A stretch of DNA of 36,150 nucleotides from Eubacteriaceae bacterium (GCA_017531485.1 JAFXKY010000018.1:1-36150), one strand, 5' to 3'; shown: positions 23,358-33,009, numbered from the stretch's first letter. Notes: generated by a model not told the origin, from the letters alone. Translations and numbers: made by a program.

Positions 23358-25967
23358 TTACTCTTCATTCAGCTCCTTCTGAAGCCTGTATACAAAATTC
23401 ATAACTTCCACAGGCGACATTTCGTTTATGGGAAGCTTGCGTATCTCCTCTGCGACATTCGCTTCCTTATACGAAAACAGGTTGTATGTCACGTCCTTTT
23501 TCGGAGTTTTTGATCTCTTCACCTTTGACGGATCCGCCCTTTTGTGGTCTTTTTCGAGCTGATCGAGGATCTCCTGGGAACGGTCAAGCACCATTTCCGG
23601 AAGCCCTGCGAGCCTTGCGACTTCGATGCCGTAAGAACGGTCGGCACATCCTTCCTCGATGGTGTGTAAAAATATTACTCCGTCCACGGTCTGCTCTGTT
23701 TTGATATGATAATTCTTTATTCCCGAAGAAGTGTTTACTATATCCGTCAGCTCGTGATAATGCGTTGCGAAAAGGCACTTGCATCCGCATATATCCTTGT
23801 CTGAAAGATATTCCGCCACTGCCCACGCGATGCTCAGCCCGTCGAGAGTGCTTGTCCCGCGGCCGACTTCGTCCAGGATGACGAGGCTGTTGCGGCTTGC
23901 GTTCTTCAAGATATTGGAAACTTCCCCCATTTCGACCATGAATGTGGACTGTCCGCCTGCAAGGTCATCACTCGCGCCGACACGCGTAAAGATCCTGTCG
24001 ACGATGCAAAGATCGCACTCCGTCGCAGGAACAAAACAACCGATCTGGTTCATCAGCACGATTATCGCCACCTGCCTTATGTATGTGGATTTTCCCGCCA
24101 TGTTCGGTCCTGTGATAAGCGACATCCGGTCATCCTGAAGGTCGAGATATGTGTCGTTGGAGATAAAGCGGTCTGTTCCGATAAGTTCTTCAACGACAGG
24201 GTGACGGCCGCCGACGATGTTTATAATGCCGTCATTATTTATATTCGGGCGCACGTAACGGTTTTTATAGCTTACGTACGCAAATGAACAGAGTGCGTCG
24301 AGGATGCCGATCCTTGATGAAGTGTCTTTGATGCGCGCCATAGCTTCTTCGATCTTTGAAACGACGCTTTCATATATTTCCTTTTCAAGCCACATCACCC
24401 TTTCCTGAGCATTTGAGAGCTTGAATTCGATCTCCTTGAGTTCTTCCGTGACGTATCTTTCCGCATTCACAAGCGTCTGCTTGCGTATATAACGCTCGGG
24501 GACAAGATCGGCATTGCTTTTGGTCACTTCGAGGAAATATCCGTAAACCTTGTTGTATTTTACTTTCAGGTTCTTTATTCCCGTCTGTTCCCTCTCTCTC
24601 GCTTCCAGATCCGCGAGGATCTTTCCGATGTTGAACTTGATGTCCTTGAGTTCGTCAAGCTCTTCGTTGTAACCGTATTTTATCATCACCCCGTCGGCGA
24701 TGGCGTTGGTGCAGTCTTCGCTTATGGTCCTCGCTATTATATCCCCGATGTCGCCCAGATCATCCGTGTTCGCGCAGATATCCGCCAGGATCCCGTCGTT
24801 TGCCTTAATGAGCAGATCCCTCATTTTCGGGATGTTGTTTATGGTTCCGAGAAAGCTCAGAAGCTCCCTTCCGCGGATGGTGTGGGAATTGATCTTCGGC
24901 AGAAGTCTTTCGATGTCGTTCATATCGCTAAGGACATACTGAATGTCTTCCGTCACGAAAATGTCTTCCATTAAAAATTCTACCGCGTCATGCCTTCTTT
25001 TTATCTCATCGCTGTTCAGAAGCGGTTCGCTGAGCCATTTTCTGACGGTTCTGGCTCCGATAGGCGTCCTCGTTTCGTCAAGAGTACCGAGAAGGCTGCC
25101 TTTTTTGTCGAGGGTGCGCATTGTTTCGAGAAGCTCTAAGTTTCTTATGGTCGCAATATCAAGCACCATCAACTCGTCGCTCAGCCTCAGGTCGATCTTG
25201 CTGATCTGGGAAAGGCTGTTTTTCTGGGTTTCCCTGAGATATGATAAAAGTGCGCCGGAAGATTTGATAGCGCTTTCGTGCTTCTCAAGCCCCGTGGCGT
25301 TGATGGAGAAGACACTGAGCTGCCTTGTGATCTCCGCCTTGCAGGTGTCGAGAATGAAATATTTCGCCTTCAGCGGCGCAACGCTGCGGTGAATGATCAT
25401 CTCCGCTCTTTCCCTTATTTCCGTCGACTGATAAAACGTTCCGTTTACGATGACCTCGCTGGGCATAAGCGCGCCGATGAGACCGAAGAACTTTTCGTCT
25501 GCGTTGTCACCGTAAATTACCCTTGCGGACATCTCCCCTGTGGAAATGTCTGCGTATGAAATGCCGTATTCGAGCTTGTTGTAAAATACACTCATTATGT
25601 AATTGTTCTTCTGCTCGTCAAGGCTGTTCTGATCCGTTACTGTTCCGGAGGTCACCACCTTCACGATCTGTCTTTCCACAATGCCTTTTCCCGGAGGCGT
25701 CATCTGCTCACAGATCGCAACGCGGTATCCTTTTTCCACCAGCTTTGCAACGTACATATCCACAGCATGATGCGGAACTCCGCACATCGGCGCCCTTTCG
25801 GACAAACCGCAGTCCTTTCCCGTCAGGACCAGATCAAGCTCCTTACTGGTTGTTATCGCATCATCAAAAAACATCTCATAAAAGTCGCCGACCCTGAAAA
25901 ACAACAGCGCGTCGGGCTCCTGCTGATGAATGTCGATATATTGTTGCATCATTGGTGAAAGTGCCAT
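23358..25967 (-). CDS. mutS: DNA mismatch repair protein MutS
   Basis: This 869-residue protein detects mispaired bases. The mismatch-reading Phe-x-Glu motif is in VGDFYEMFFDD near residue 28. The connector, lever and clamp domains follow, then the ATPase with Walker A GPNMAGKST near 620, the signature DDLAGGQSTFMVEM, Walker B LVILDEVGRGT and ATHYHEL. The C-terminal helix-turn-helix and a short dimerisation tail complete the protein. It sits between miaB (1 bp gap) and mutL (0 bp gap), with AGGAGG lying in the end of miaB, so the three form one operon in the order typical of Clostridia. Confidence 0.98.
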   Translation of the reverse strand: MALSPMMQQYIDIHQQEPDALLFFRVGDFYEMFFDDAITTSKELDLVLTGKDCGLSERAPMCGVPHHAVDMYVAKLVEKGYRVAICEQMTPPGKGIVERQIVKVVTSGTVTDQNSLDEQKNNYIMSVFYNKLEYGISYADISTGEMSARVIYGDNADEKFFGLIGALMPSEVIVNGTFYQSTEIRERAEMIIHRSVAPLKAKYFILDTCKAEITRQLSVFSINATGLEKHESAIKSSGALLSYLRETQKNSLSQISKIDLRLSDELMVLDIATIRNLELLETMRTLDKKGSLLGTLDETRTPIGARTVRKWLSEPLLNSDEIKRRHDAVEFLMEDIFVTEDIQYVLSDMNDIERLLPKINSHTIRGRELLSFLGTINNIPKMRDLLIKANDGILADICANTDDLGDIGDIIARTISEDCTNAIADGVMIKYGYNEELDELKDIKFNIGKILADLEAREREQTGIKNLKVKYNKVYGYFLEVTKSNADLVPERYIRKQTLVNAERYVTEELKEIEFKLSNAQERVMWLEKEIYESVVSKIEEAMARIKDTSSRIGILDALCSFAYVSYKNRYVRPNINNDGIINIVGGRHPVVEELIGTDRFISNDTYLDLQDDRMSLITGPNMAGKSTYIRQVAIIVLMNQIGCFVPATECDLCIVDRIFTRVGASDDLAGGQSTFMVEMGEVSNILKNASRNSLVILDEVGRGTSTLDGLSIAWAVAEYLSDKDICGCKCLFATHYHELTDIVNTSSGIKNYHIKTEQTVDGVIFLHTIEEGCADRSYGIEVARLAGLPEMVLDRSQEILDQLEKDHKRADPSKVKRSKTPKKDVTYNLFSYKEANVAEEIRKLPINEMSPVEVMNFVYRLQKELNEE

Positions 25968-25968
25968 A

Positions 25969-27318
25969 TTATTCCTCCTGTTTCAGCATCTCTCCCAAAA
26001 GGTGGAATGTGGTGGGTTTTGTGATCTTTACCATAACTACGTCACCGGGACGGGCATCTCCCGTGAAGTTGACGAGCTTTCCGCCTTTTGTCTTTCCTGC
26101 GAGGATATTCTCGTCTTTTGTCGAACTTCCGTCAACGAGAACCTCCACAGTCTTTCCTTCGTATTTTTCAATTGATTGTTCGAGCATCTTCGCGTGAAGA
26201 AGCTCCATAAGTTTTTCAAATCTCACCTTTACCACATCTTCCGGCACAGCGCCTTCCATAACGGCGGCTTTCGTTCCGTGACGCGGGGAATAGATAAACG
26301 TAAATGCGGAATCAAATCTTACCTTTCCGACAACGTCAAGGGTTTCCGCGAAATCCTCTTCCGTTTCTGTGGGAAAGCCCACGATGATGTCGGTGGTGAT
26401 TGAAATATCGGGGATCTTCGCGCGGAGCTTTTCCACGGTTTCGAGGTATTTTTCCTTGTCGTATTTTCTGTTCATGAGCTTCAATACCCTGCTTGAACCT
26501 GCCTGCAGGGGAAGATGAACGCAGTTCATGACCTTGTCGTTTCTTGCGATCGCGTCAATTACGTCATCCGTCAGATCTTTTGGGTGGGAAGTCATGAATC
26601 TGATCCTTTCGATGCCTTCGACCTGAGAGACTTTGTCCAGAAGCTCTGCGAATGAGCAGGGTTCGGTGATCTCGCCGCGTTTTCCGTAGCTGTTGACGTT
26701 CTGCCCGAGCAGCATTATTTCCTTGCATCCGTTTTCCGCAAGCTCTCTTACTTCCTTCAAAATCATGCTTGCAGGGCGTGATTTTTCCCTTCCGCGTGTG
26801 TAAGGAACGATGCAGTACGTGCAGAAGTTGTCGCATCCGTTCATGATCGTGACATATGCCTTATAATCATATTCCCTCTTGATCGGGACATCTTCCGCGA
26901 TCTTTCCGTCGGGAATGACTTCCACGATCCTCTTCGGGCGGTCTTTCTTCATCTTTTCGAGGAAGTTTCCGAAAAGGTGGATGTTGTGGGTTCCGAAGAT
27001 GATGTCAACGAAGGGATAACGCTTTATTACGTCATTGACGTGTATCTCCTGCTGCATCATACATCCGCAGACAGCGATGATCATATCGGGATTTTTCGCC
27101 TTTACTGCCTTGTACTGACCGAGGTTGCCGTAAAAACGGTCATCCGCGTTTTCGCGCACACTGCAGGTGTTGATAATGAGAACATCCGCATCTTTGCTGT
27201 CGGGAGTGTATACATATCCTCTCTGTGAAAGGATCCCTGCGAGCTTCTCGGAATCGTTTTCATTCATCTGACAACCGAAGGTGATGATGTGATACTTACC
27301 ATATATTATATTTGCCAT
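25969..27318 (-). CDS. miaB: tRNA-2-methylthio-N6-dimethylallyladenosine synthase
   Basis: This 449-residue radical-SAM methylthiotransferase modifies A37 of tRNAs that read UNN codons. The N-terminal UPF0004 domain supplies the auxiliary 4Fe-4S ligands Cys16, Cys52 and Cys86. The radical-SAM motif GCDNFCTYC gives Cys162, Cys166 and Cys169, the CxxxCxxC set. The C-terminal TRAM domain (about 380-445) includes KTKGGKLVNFTG. It leads the miaB-mutS-mutL operon from a good promoter at 27,390. Confidence 0.97.
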   Translation of the reverse strand: MANIIYGKYHIITFGCQMNENDSEKLAGILSQRGYVYTPDSKDADVLIINTCSVRENADDRFYGNLGQYKAVKAKNPDMIIAVCGCMMQQEIHVNDVIKRYPFVDIIFGTHNIHLFGNFLEKMKKDRPKRIVEVIPDGKIAEDVPIKREYDYKAYVTIMNGCDNFCTYCIVPYTRGREKSRPASMILKEVRELAENGCKEIMLLGQNVNSYGKRGEITEPCSFAELLDKVSQVEGIERIRFMTSHPKDLTDDVIDAIARNDKVMNCVHLPLQAGSSRVLKLMNRKYDKEKYLETVEKLRAKIPDISITTDIIVGFPTETEEDFAETLDVVGKVRFDSAFTFIYSPRHGTKAAVMEGAVPEDVVKVRFEKLMELLHAKMLEQSIEKYEGKTVEVLVDGSSTKDENILAGKTKGGKLVNFTGDARPGDVVMVKITKPTTFHLLGEMLKQEE

Positions 27319-27389
27319 ATTTTCCTAAATACCTTCTTTTTTTTACAAATTTTTTTAAATTTTTTATACGCACTTGTGGCTGATATTAC

Positions 27390-27416
27390 ATTATACCATA
27401 AAATATCCCCTGTCAA
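27390..27416 (-). promoter_or_regulatory. Promoter of miaB-mutS-mutL
   Basis: On the minus strand, consensus -35 TTGACA (27,411-27,416) and extended -10 TGGTATAAT (TATAAT at 27,390-27,395) have a short 15-bp spacer, which the extended -10 can compensate. Confidence 0.8.
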
Positions 27417-27433
27417 AAGCTTTTTTTTACTGT

Positions 27434-28891
27434 TCATAATCCCCGATATTCATCTGCCAGCATTTCCCACAAAGGAACCGCAGAATACGGCGCACTGCCG
27501 CCTGAGGGAATAAGGACAGTCATGGCATAAGTTCTTTCCCCCGCAGGGAAATATCCCGTGAACCAGCTGTGGTGCGCTCCTCCTTCTCCGTTTTCCGCAG
27601 TGCCCGTCTTGCCTGCGGCTTGCGGGATATTTATAAACTCCGCACTGCCCGTAACGCAGGTCTGCCTGAAAAGCGTCTGAAGGGCTTTTACGGTCTTTTC
27701 TTTCAGCCCGAGGGTAAATACACCACTCTCACTTTTCCCGTCAAACATCTCATTTCCCGCAGGGTCGGTGATCTTTGAAATAATGTGCGGAGTTGTGATT
27801 TTCCCGCCTGACGCTATTGCGGAGGTTATCTTGTTTATGAGATAAACACTTGCCTGAATATTCCCCTGCCCGAGGGAAGCGTTGAAGATATCCATGTCGT
27901 TGTAAAGATACTCCGGAACGAAGCTGTAATAATCATCATACTCAAGAATGAATTCATGTCCGGGAAAGCCGTACTCACAAAATCCCCACTTCCTCGCAAG
28001 CAGAAGTGCCCTGCTTATTATCACATCCCCCTTCTTTTCGCATAAAAGACTGTTTACGTAATACGCCCACTCGTTGCAGGAAATGCCGAACGCCTCCGCC
28101 ATACTCATCTTCCCGTGGACGGCTTTTCCGCTGCAGTGCCTTACTTCCTCACCGACCATAAACTCCCCGTGGCAGACAAATTCATCTTCAGGGGTAATAA
28201 GTCCTTCTTCGATCGCCGCAGCGGCGGAAATGATCTTCATGATGCTTCCCGGCGGATAAGACAGAACGTTCAGGTTAAGCTCGCTGCCGTAAGTCGCCAT
28301 GACGATGATCTCGCCGCTTTCGCAGTCCGTGAGGGTCACGGCGACGGTGTCGTAACTTTTTTCTTCAGCATATTCCGAAATGATCTCTTCGAAGTTTCTC
28401 TGGGCGACATAATCAAGGGTGAGGGTTATGTCACAGCCTTCGTTTATGTGTTCGCCGATGACGGTGGCTCCCATGTCTTCAAGGAGCCTGCCGCCGGCAT
28501 CTGCCATACAGTAAACCCCTATGGCACTTCCGCCGCGGAGCAGTTCGTCGTAAATGAGATTTATGCCGTTTATTCCATAAGATCCCCCTTCCGTAGTATC
28601 AAAAGGATCCGTCTCTGTCTTTCCCACCACCTGTGATGCGCAGGCGGGATAATTTTCCCTCGGCAAAGACACCGTCGGGAAAATTTCCGAGAAAGTGTGG
28701 TTGAAGGATATGCCCGTGCGGTCGGTGATGTTGCCGCGGGGGTAGATGGTTTCGACTTTTCTGTAATACTGTCCCGCAAGTTCCCCGAGAGCGTCCTTAT
28801 CGTAAAATACCATGCATTTTACGGTTAAAAATGACAAAAATACAAATGATGTAAGTATGAGATATGTCGCAGATCTTATTCTTTTTTCCAT
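27434..28891 (-). CDS. Class B penicillin-binding protein (transpeptidase, PBP2/SpoVD-like)
   Basis: This is a 485-residue membrane-anchored D,D-transpeptidase that cross-links peptidoglycan. One N-terminal membrane segment (about 8-28) is followed by a short dimerisation region containing YPRGNITDRTG (50-60), and then the transpeptidase domain with SIMK (216-219), SCN (271-273) and KTG (428-430), a complete catalytic set. It is shorter than the housekeeping PBP2 or FtsI and has no PASTA domains. I start it at MEKRIRS, preceded by GGGAGG; a 44-codon upstream extension has no ribosome site. It is divergent from a DL-endopeptidase gene 110 bp away. No clear terminator separates it from miaB downstream. 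A specialised elongation or sporulation role is possible but not proven. Confidence 0.9.
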   Translation of the reverse strand: MEKRIRSATYLILTSFVFLSFLTVKCMVFYDKDALGELAGQYYRKVETIYPRGNITDRTGISFNHTFSEIFPTVSLPRENYPACASQVVGKTETDPFDTTEGGSYGINGINLIYDELLRGGSAIGVYCMADAGGRLLEDMGATVIGEHINEGCDITLTLDYVAQRNFEEIISEYAEEKSYDTVAVTLTDCESGEIIVMATYGSELNLNVLSYPPGSIMKIISAAAAIEEGLITPEDEFVCHGEFMVGEEVRHCSGKAVHGKMSMAEAFGISCNEWAYYVNSLLCEKKGDVIISRALLLARKWGFCEYGFPGHEFILEYDDYYSFVPEYLYNDMDIFNASLGQGNIQASVYLINKITSAIASGGKITTPHIISKITDPAGNEMFDGKSESGVFTLGLKEKTVKALQTLFRQTCVTGSAEFINIPQAAGKTGTAENGEGGAHHSWFTGYFPAGERTYAMTVLIPSGGSAPYSAVPLWEMLADEYRGL

Positions 28892-29000
28892 AATGCCTCC
28901 CGTAGGGATTTTTGACGGGAGAAAGAAAAATATTCCCTGTGTCTGCAACAAAATATCTCTTTTGCATATATTGTAGGTAGTAAAAAAACAGGAGAAACAT

Positions 29001-30275
29001 ATGAAACAATTATCCCTCGGCAAGACAGGACCGTATGTTGAGCTTTTACAGAGCGTACTTAAAAAATACGGCTATTATGACGGCAACATCGACGGCATCT
29101 TCGGAAATATGACGAAACGCGCGGTGACGGAATTTCAGGAACAGGCAGGGCTTTATCCCGACGGCATCGTGGGAAAAAGGACGTGGGGCGTTCTCACGCC
29201 GCTCATAAACGGTTATTTTATTCATACCGTATCATCGGGAGATACTTTTTATGATCTCGCAAAGAGATACTCTGCCGACCTTCGGCTGATATTGTCCGCC
29301 AATCCCCAAAAGGATCCCGAAAACTTAAAGATCGGCGAAGAAGTGATAATCCCCATTCAGGGCGGGATCGTCCCGACAGATGTGAGCTATTCATATCCCA
29401 TCATGAACATAAACATCAATTCCCTCTTTGTGCGTTTTCCGTTTCTCAGAAGGGAAAACGTGGGAAAGAGCGTTCTGAGAAACGACATCCCTGCGATCAT
29501 CTTCGGGGAAGGGAAAAGGAAAGTGATGTATAACGCATCGCATCACGCCAACGAATGGATCACGAGCGTCGTCCTCATGAAATATCTCGAAGACATCTGC
29601 ACAGCATACGTCCTCGGTGAAGATATTTTCGGCATCCCGGCAAGGGAGATATATGAAAACACGAGCATATATTTCATTCCGATGGTAAATCCCGACGGAG
29701 TGAATCTCGTTACGGGGGAACTCTCCGACATTTCCGGAGCTTATCAGTACGCAAGAAAAATAACTCCCGCCACACTCCCTTTCCCGTCTTCATGGGCGGC
29801 AAACATCAGGGGAGTGGACCTTAATTCCAATTATCCCGCAAAGTGGGAAGAAGCAAGAAAAACAAAATTCTCCCTCGGATACACCTCCCCCGGCCCTGTG
29901 GAATATGTCGGCACATCTCCTCTCAGCGAGCCCGAATCAAGAGCCATGGCGGAATACAGCAATAAAAACAATTTCGCCCTCACCCTTTCTTATCACACTC
30001 AGGGTGAAGTGATATTTTATATCTTCGACGATTTTGACCCGCCCATGGCGGATGAGTACGCCGAAGTCTTTTCTTCTGTCAGCGGATATATCCTGTCAGA
30101 ACCTTCCCCGCTCAGCGCATATGCAGGTTACAAAGACTGGTTCATTCAATCCTTCAACCGCCCCGGATTTACTGTGGAATGCGGCATCGGGCAAAACCCC
30201 ATACCAATAAGTCAGTTTGATGAGATATACCGCGACAATCTCGGAATCCTCACCCTTGCGGCGGCGGGAGAGTGA
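29001..30275 (+). CDS. Peptidoglycan-binding LysM M14 peptidase (gamma-D-glutamyl-meso-diaminopimelate endopeptidase type)
   Basis: This 424-residue zinc enzyme is predicted to cut the D-Glu-meso-DAP bond of wall peptides. Residues 1-68 are a PG_binding_1 domain (YGYYDGNIDGIFGNMTKRAV), 72-118 a LysM repeat (HTVSSGDTFYDLAKRY), and 130-424 an M14 peptidase. Zinc ligands are His182 and Glu185 in HHANEW and His332 in SYHTQG; the general base is Glu393 in TVECGIG. GVDLNSNYPA (271-280) resembles the DL-endopeptidase GVDLNxxFP signature rather than the carboxylate-binding Asn-Arg pair of true carboxypeptidases. No signal peptide is present, as in spore or mother-cell lytic enzymes. A CATATATT element upstream resembles a sporulation sigma -10. 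Confidence 0.9.
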   Translation: MKQLSLGKTGPYVELLQSVLKKYGYYDGNIDGIFGNMTKRAVTEFQEQAGLYPDGIVGKRTWGVLTPLINGYFIHTVSSGDTFYDLAKRYSADLRLILSANPQKDPENLKIGEEVIIPIQGGIVPTDVSYSYPIMNININSLFVRFPFLRRENVGKSVLRNDIPAIIFGEGKRKVMYNASHHANEWITSVVLMKYLEDICTAYVLGEDIFGIPAREIYENTSIYFIPMVNPDGVNLVTGELSDISGAYQYARKITPATLPFPSSWAANIRGVDLNSNYPAKWEEARKTKFSLGYTSPGPVEYVGTSPLSEPESRAMAEYSNKNNFALTLSYHTQGEVIFYIFDDFDPPMADEYAEVFSSVSGYILSEPSPLSAYAGYKDWFIQSFNRPGFTVECGIGQNPIPISQFDEIYRDNLGILTLAAAGE

Positions 30276-30324
30276 TTAAAATATATTTTTCGCATATATA
30301 TGTAAAAAACACAAAGAGGTAATT

Positions 30325-31455
30325 ATGATACATATTATGCGAGAAAACGAAACCACAGATGATCTGGGAGAAATTTACGGAGTGAATAAAAATCTCATCA
30401 CCATAAAAAACTCCCCTCATGCCATTTTTTCAGAGGGAAGCGCCGTATATATCCCTACGGAAGGTGAAGTATTTTTCACGGAGCGCGATATGACTTTACC
30501 GGAAGTTTCTTTAAAGACGGGAGTAAGCGAAGAAGTTCTCATAAAACACAACCCCCACATTCAAAATAAAGTGATAAAGAAAAACACGAGAATATCTTAT
30601 CCACTCAACGGATCACTCAAAGATATTTTTTCGGGCATATACCGCCTTTCGGGAATAAATTCCGACTTCACGGAGATCGACAGAAAGAATACTGTCGCAT
30701 CAAAGATATTTATCGTCTGCTATAAAAAAGACGCCAACGGCATAATTCTCCCTGCGGATTATCCCGCAATAAACGCCTGCAGGATAAACGGCATAATCCC
30801 TGCGTTTTATATTGATTCCCCCGAAGAATTTTCCGACGAAGACACCCTCTCGCAGATAAAGCAGGATCTTGTTTATAAGGATTATCGGGAAGTACTCATA
30901 AACGTCCGCTTCAGACGCGAAATTCCCCACGCGAAGATCCTGACGGAGTTTTTCAGAAGTATTGACCTTGCCGTTTCTTTAAAGGGTAACGAGAAGATAC
31001 TTACGGAATTTGAGTATGAAAACTATAATACGCTTTACTTCGCCCCACGAAGGAACATCTTTGACTTTAACGGGTTCGCAGGAGCGATAGATGAGCTTAT
31101 TGATCATATCCCCGTAAGGTATCTCGGATATGAATTCACCCACCACGCCGCAAGGGTGGACAAAACAGATATGAAGATAGATTACCCGTCGGCGGAGGAA
31201 ATAAAAAACATCTTTGAACGTAATTCCTGCCGCATAAGTTATGACGAACTCTCAAAGCTCTGTTTTTATCGTTACGGAGAAGACAATTCCAAAAACGTCA
31301 TTTATGAAGACCTCCGCGGAATATATTCAAAGGCGAAATATCTTCATGGGTGCGGCATAGACAGATTCCTGCTTTCGGAATTGTCGGAGGATGTCCGGTA
31401 TGCGGCAGGGAAAGGATATACGGACGGAAAAGAAATGCCGTCCGACTTGCTCTGA
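30325..31455 (+). CDS. LysM-like protein with a degenerate GH18/YaaH-like domain
   Basis: This 376-residue protein has two LysM-like repeats (1-45 and 49-94) and then a region (about 105-376) resembling the glycoside hydrolase 18 domain of spore cortex enzymes such as YaaH/SleL. The clearest match is near the C-terminus, where NVIYEDLRGIYSKAKYLHGC corresponds to the conserved YED-x2-S/G-I-x2-K strand and helix. Where active members have a DxE catalytic motif, this one reads INVRF with Asn193 and Arg195, so the acid is absent. I infer a wall- or cortex-binding protein without glycosidase activity. AAAGAGG precedes the ATG, and it follows the DL-endopeptidase by 49 bp. There is no signal peptide. 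Confidence 0.65.
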   Translation: MIHIMRENETTDDLGEIYGVNKNLITIKNSPHAIFSEGSAVYIPTEGEVFFTERDMTLPEVSLKTGVSEEVLIKHNPHIQNKVIKKNTRISYPLNGSLKDIFSGIYRLSGINSDFTEIDRKNTVASKIFIVCYKKDANGIILPADYPAINACRINGIIPAFYIDSPEEFSDEDTLSQIKQDLVYKDYREVLINVRFRREIPHAKILTEFFRSIDLAVSLKGNEKILTEFEYENYNTLYFAPRRNIFDFNGFAGAIDELIDHIPVRYLGYEFTHHAARVDKTDMKIDYPSAEEIKNIFERNSCRISYDELSKLCFYRYGEDNSKNVIYEDLRGIYSKAKYLHGCGIDRFLLSELSEDVRYAAGKGYTDGKEMPSDLL

Positions 31456-31501
31456 GGGGGGGCGTGGAACATCCGCATCTGCCGCACTTTCCACATCTCC
31501 C

Positions 31502-31697
31502 CGATCCCCCTGATGAGGGCGTCAAAGCACCGTGCATCCGTCAAAATCTGCGGCAAGCTCCGATTCTGACTCCGCAGGTGCTCCTCCGCCCTGTTCCGCT
31601 GAAATGGGATTTCAGCGGGTTTGGTTGGTGGAACACCCGTTTTTCCCTGACATTGTGCGTATCGCATCCCCCTTTATCCCCCTTATCCTAAGGGGGA
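31502..31697. repeat. Dispersed repeat, family 2, copy C
   Basis: This unit starts CGATCCCCCTGATGAGGGCG and ends with ATCCCCCTTTATCCCCCTTA then CCTAAGGGGGA. The part 31,547-31,697 (151 bp) is the reverse complement of 36,000-36,150 with only two visible differences. It contains the inverted repeat CCGCTGAAAT-GGG-ATTTCAGCGG (31,606-31,618 region). It follows directly after the LysM/GH18-like gene. Confidence 0.88.
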
Positions 31698-31717
31698 TCG
31701 AAAGATCCGCAGACCAC

Positions 31718-31744
31718 AAAAAAAGACCCGCCATTGCGGGTCTT
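31718..31744 (-). terminator. Terminator of the murT-gatD-membrane protein group
   Basis: AAGACCCGC (31,723-31,731) pairs with GCGGGTCTT (31,736-31,744) around loop CATT, followed on the minus strand by seven T residues. It sits 16 nt past the stop of the acidic membrane protein gene. Confidence 0.92.
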
Positions 31745-31759
31745 ATCTGTTTTAATTAC

Positions 31760-32920
31760 TTATTTTTCTTCGTCAACGCTCAATTCCACCACTTCTGCAT
31801 CTTCAAGCTGTTCATCGAGAAATTCATTGATCTTTTCGTCGCTGTCTTCGCCGTTTGCGATCTTTTCGAGCTTTGCGTTGACCATTTCGTTGTTTCTGAG
31901 CTGTTCCTGTTCGTCAAACTCTACTTCACCTTCGATTGCGAGGGTCTGTCCGATATATTTTCCGTTTTCGTCAAGACCTGCCTGCGCGCGGAGTTTTGCG
32001 AGCTTTTTCGGGGATTTCAGACGGAGAACGAGGATAATGAGAACAAGAAGGACAGTGCAGAGAACGCCGATGGTTATCCACATTATCTTCATAAGGTTGG
32101 ACTGTTTGAGGCCGAGGTTGATACTTGTAAACATTTCCTGCATTTCGGGATGATCAGCGATCTTTCCCTGCTTGCAGATCATGTGTACGCTGTAAGAATA
32201 GCCTTTGTAAACCGTGAAGTACATCTTTCCTTCGCCGACTTTCACAAGACCGTCTTCTCTTTCTTTCTCTTCTTCGCCTTCAGCATTTTCACCTTCGGCA
32301 TTTTCGCCTTCTGCGCCTTCGGCAGTATCTTCGGCATTCTGATCCTGTTTATCTTCTTCTTTCTTGTCTTCTTTGTTTTCTTCCTTCTTTTCGTCTTCTT
32401 TCTTTTCTTCGTCCTTACCTTCTTCGCCTTCTTCTTCGGCTACTTCGGAAGGATCTCCGAAATAATCATAAGACATTTCCCAGAAGTCAAATCCGTTTAT
32501 ATTCACGAGGGTCACGCCCGTCATCTCCGTAACGCCGCTGACGTTTGAAAGACGCTTTGTGAAATAATCGTCTTTCATGTATGTTGCGTCGTTGTATGTA
32601 GCGGAGAAGACTTCCCCGCCGACGGAATAATCATCGATTGTGAGTTCCGGATCTCTTTCGCTTTCGGAAAGATGCTCGTAATAATTTGTTGCAGAGAAAG
32701 TAACGGAAACGCCGTCTCCGAGAATGATACTCATGAGGTTTTCGTTTACCTTGCTCATCTTTGAATAAGCTTCTTCGGAAAGATTGATGGTGTAGCGACA
32801 TTCGTAGTTATAGTATTCCCTTGCAAAGACCGGAGATATGACAGCGCATACCATGATCAATGCGAGAATGAGGGAGAATACTCTCTTCGTTGTTTTATTT
32901 TCAGTTCTGTATCTTTTCAT
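31760..32920 (-). CDS. Secreted-domain membrane protein with long acidic linker
   Basis: This is a 386-residue protein of unknown function. A signal peptide (1-33, ending SPVFA) leads an extracellular domain (about 34-155) rich in Tyr and Ser. A very acidic Glu/Lys/Asp low-complexity stretch follows (160-223), with repeats of the type AEGEN. A second extracellular piece (225-275) is followed by a transmembrane helix (about 280-300) and a charged cytoplasmic tail (301-386). The outside part (CRYTINLSEEAYSKM) resembles the LppM-like beta-barrel class only loosely. I use the ATG at 32,920 because it is followed by the signal peptide; an upstream TTG-initiated frame lacks a ribosome site. It follows gatD by 89 bp on the same strand. 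Confidence 0.75.
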   Translation of the reverse strand: MKRYRTENKTTKRVFSLILALIMVCAVISPVFAREYYNYECRYTINLSEEAYSKMSKVNENLMSIILGDGVSVTFSATNYYEHLSESERDPELTIDDYSVGGEVFSATYNDATYMKDDYFTKRLSNVSGVTEMTGVTLVNINGFDFWEMSYDYFGDPSEVAEEEGEEGKDEEKKEDEKKEENKEDKKEEDKQDQNAEDTAEGAEGENAEGENAEGEEEKEREDGLVKVGEGKMYFTVYKGYSYSVHMICKQGKIADHPEMQEMFTSINLGLKQSNLMKIMWITIGVLCTVLLVLIILVLRLKSPKKLAKLRAQAGLDENGKYIGQTLAIEGEVEFDEQEQLRNNEMVNAKLEKIANGEDSDEKINEFLDEQLEDAEVVELSVDEEK

Positions 32921-33009
32921 TTTTTTCCACCGGTTTTCTGTTAATACGTCTATTTTATAATTAAATAAATCGTTTTTCAATACTTTGGAGAGAAAAATCC
33001 TTCCCCCGG

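Noticed and set aside
31532-32548. A 338-codon plus-strand open frame, very Phe/Leu-rich
   Set aside because: It is the antisense of the acidic Glu/Lys linker in the leftward membrane protein gene; GAA/GAG-rich coding gives TTC-rich antisense. It starts inside a repeat and has no ribosome binding site.
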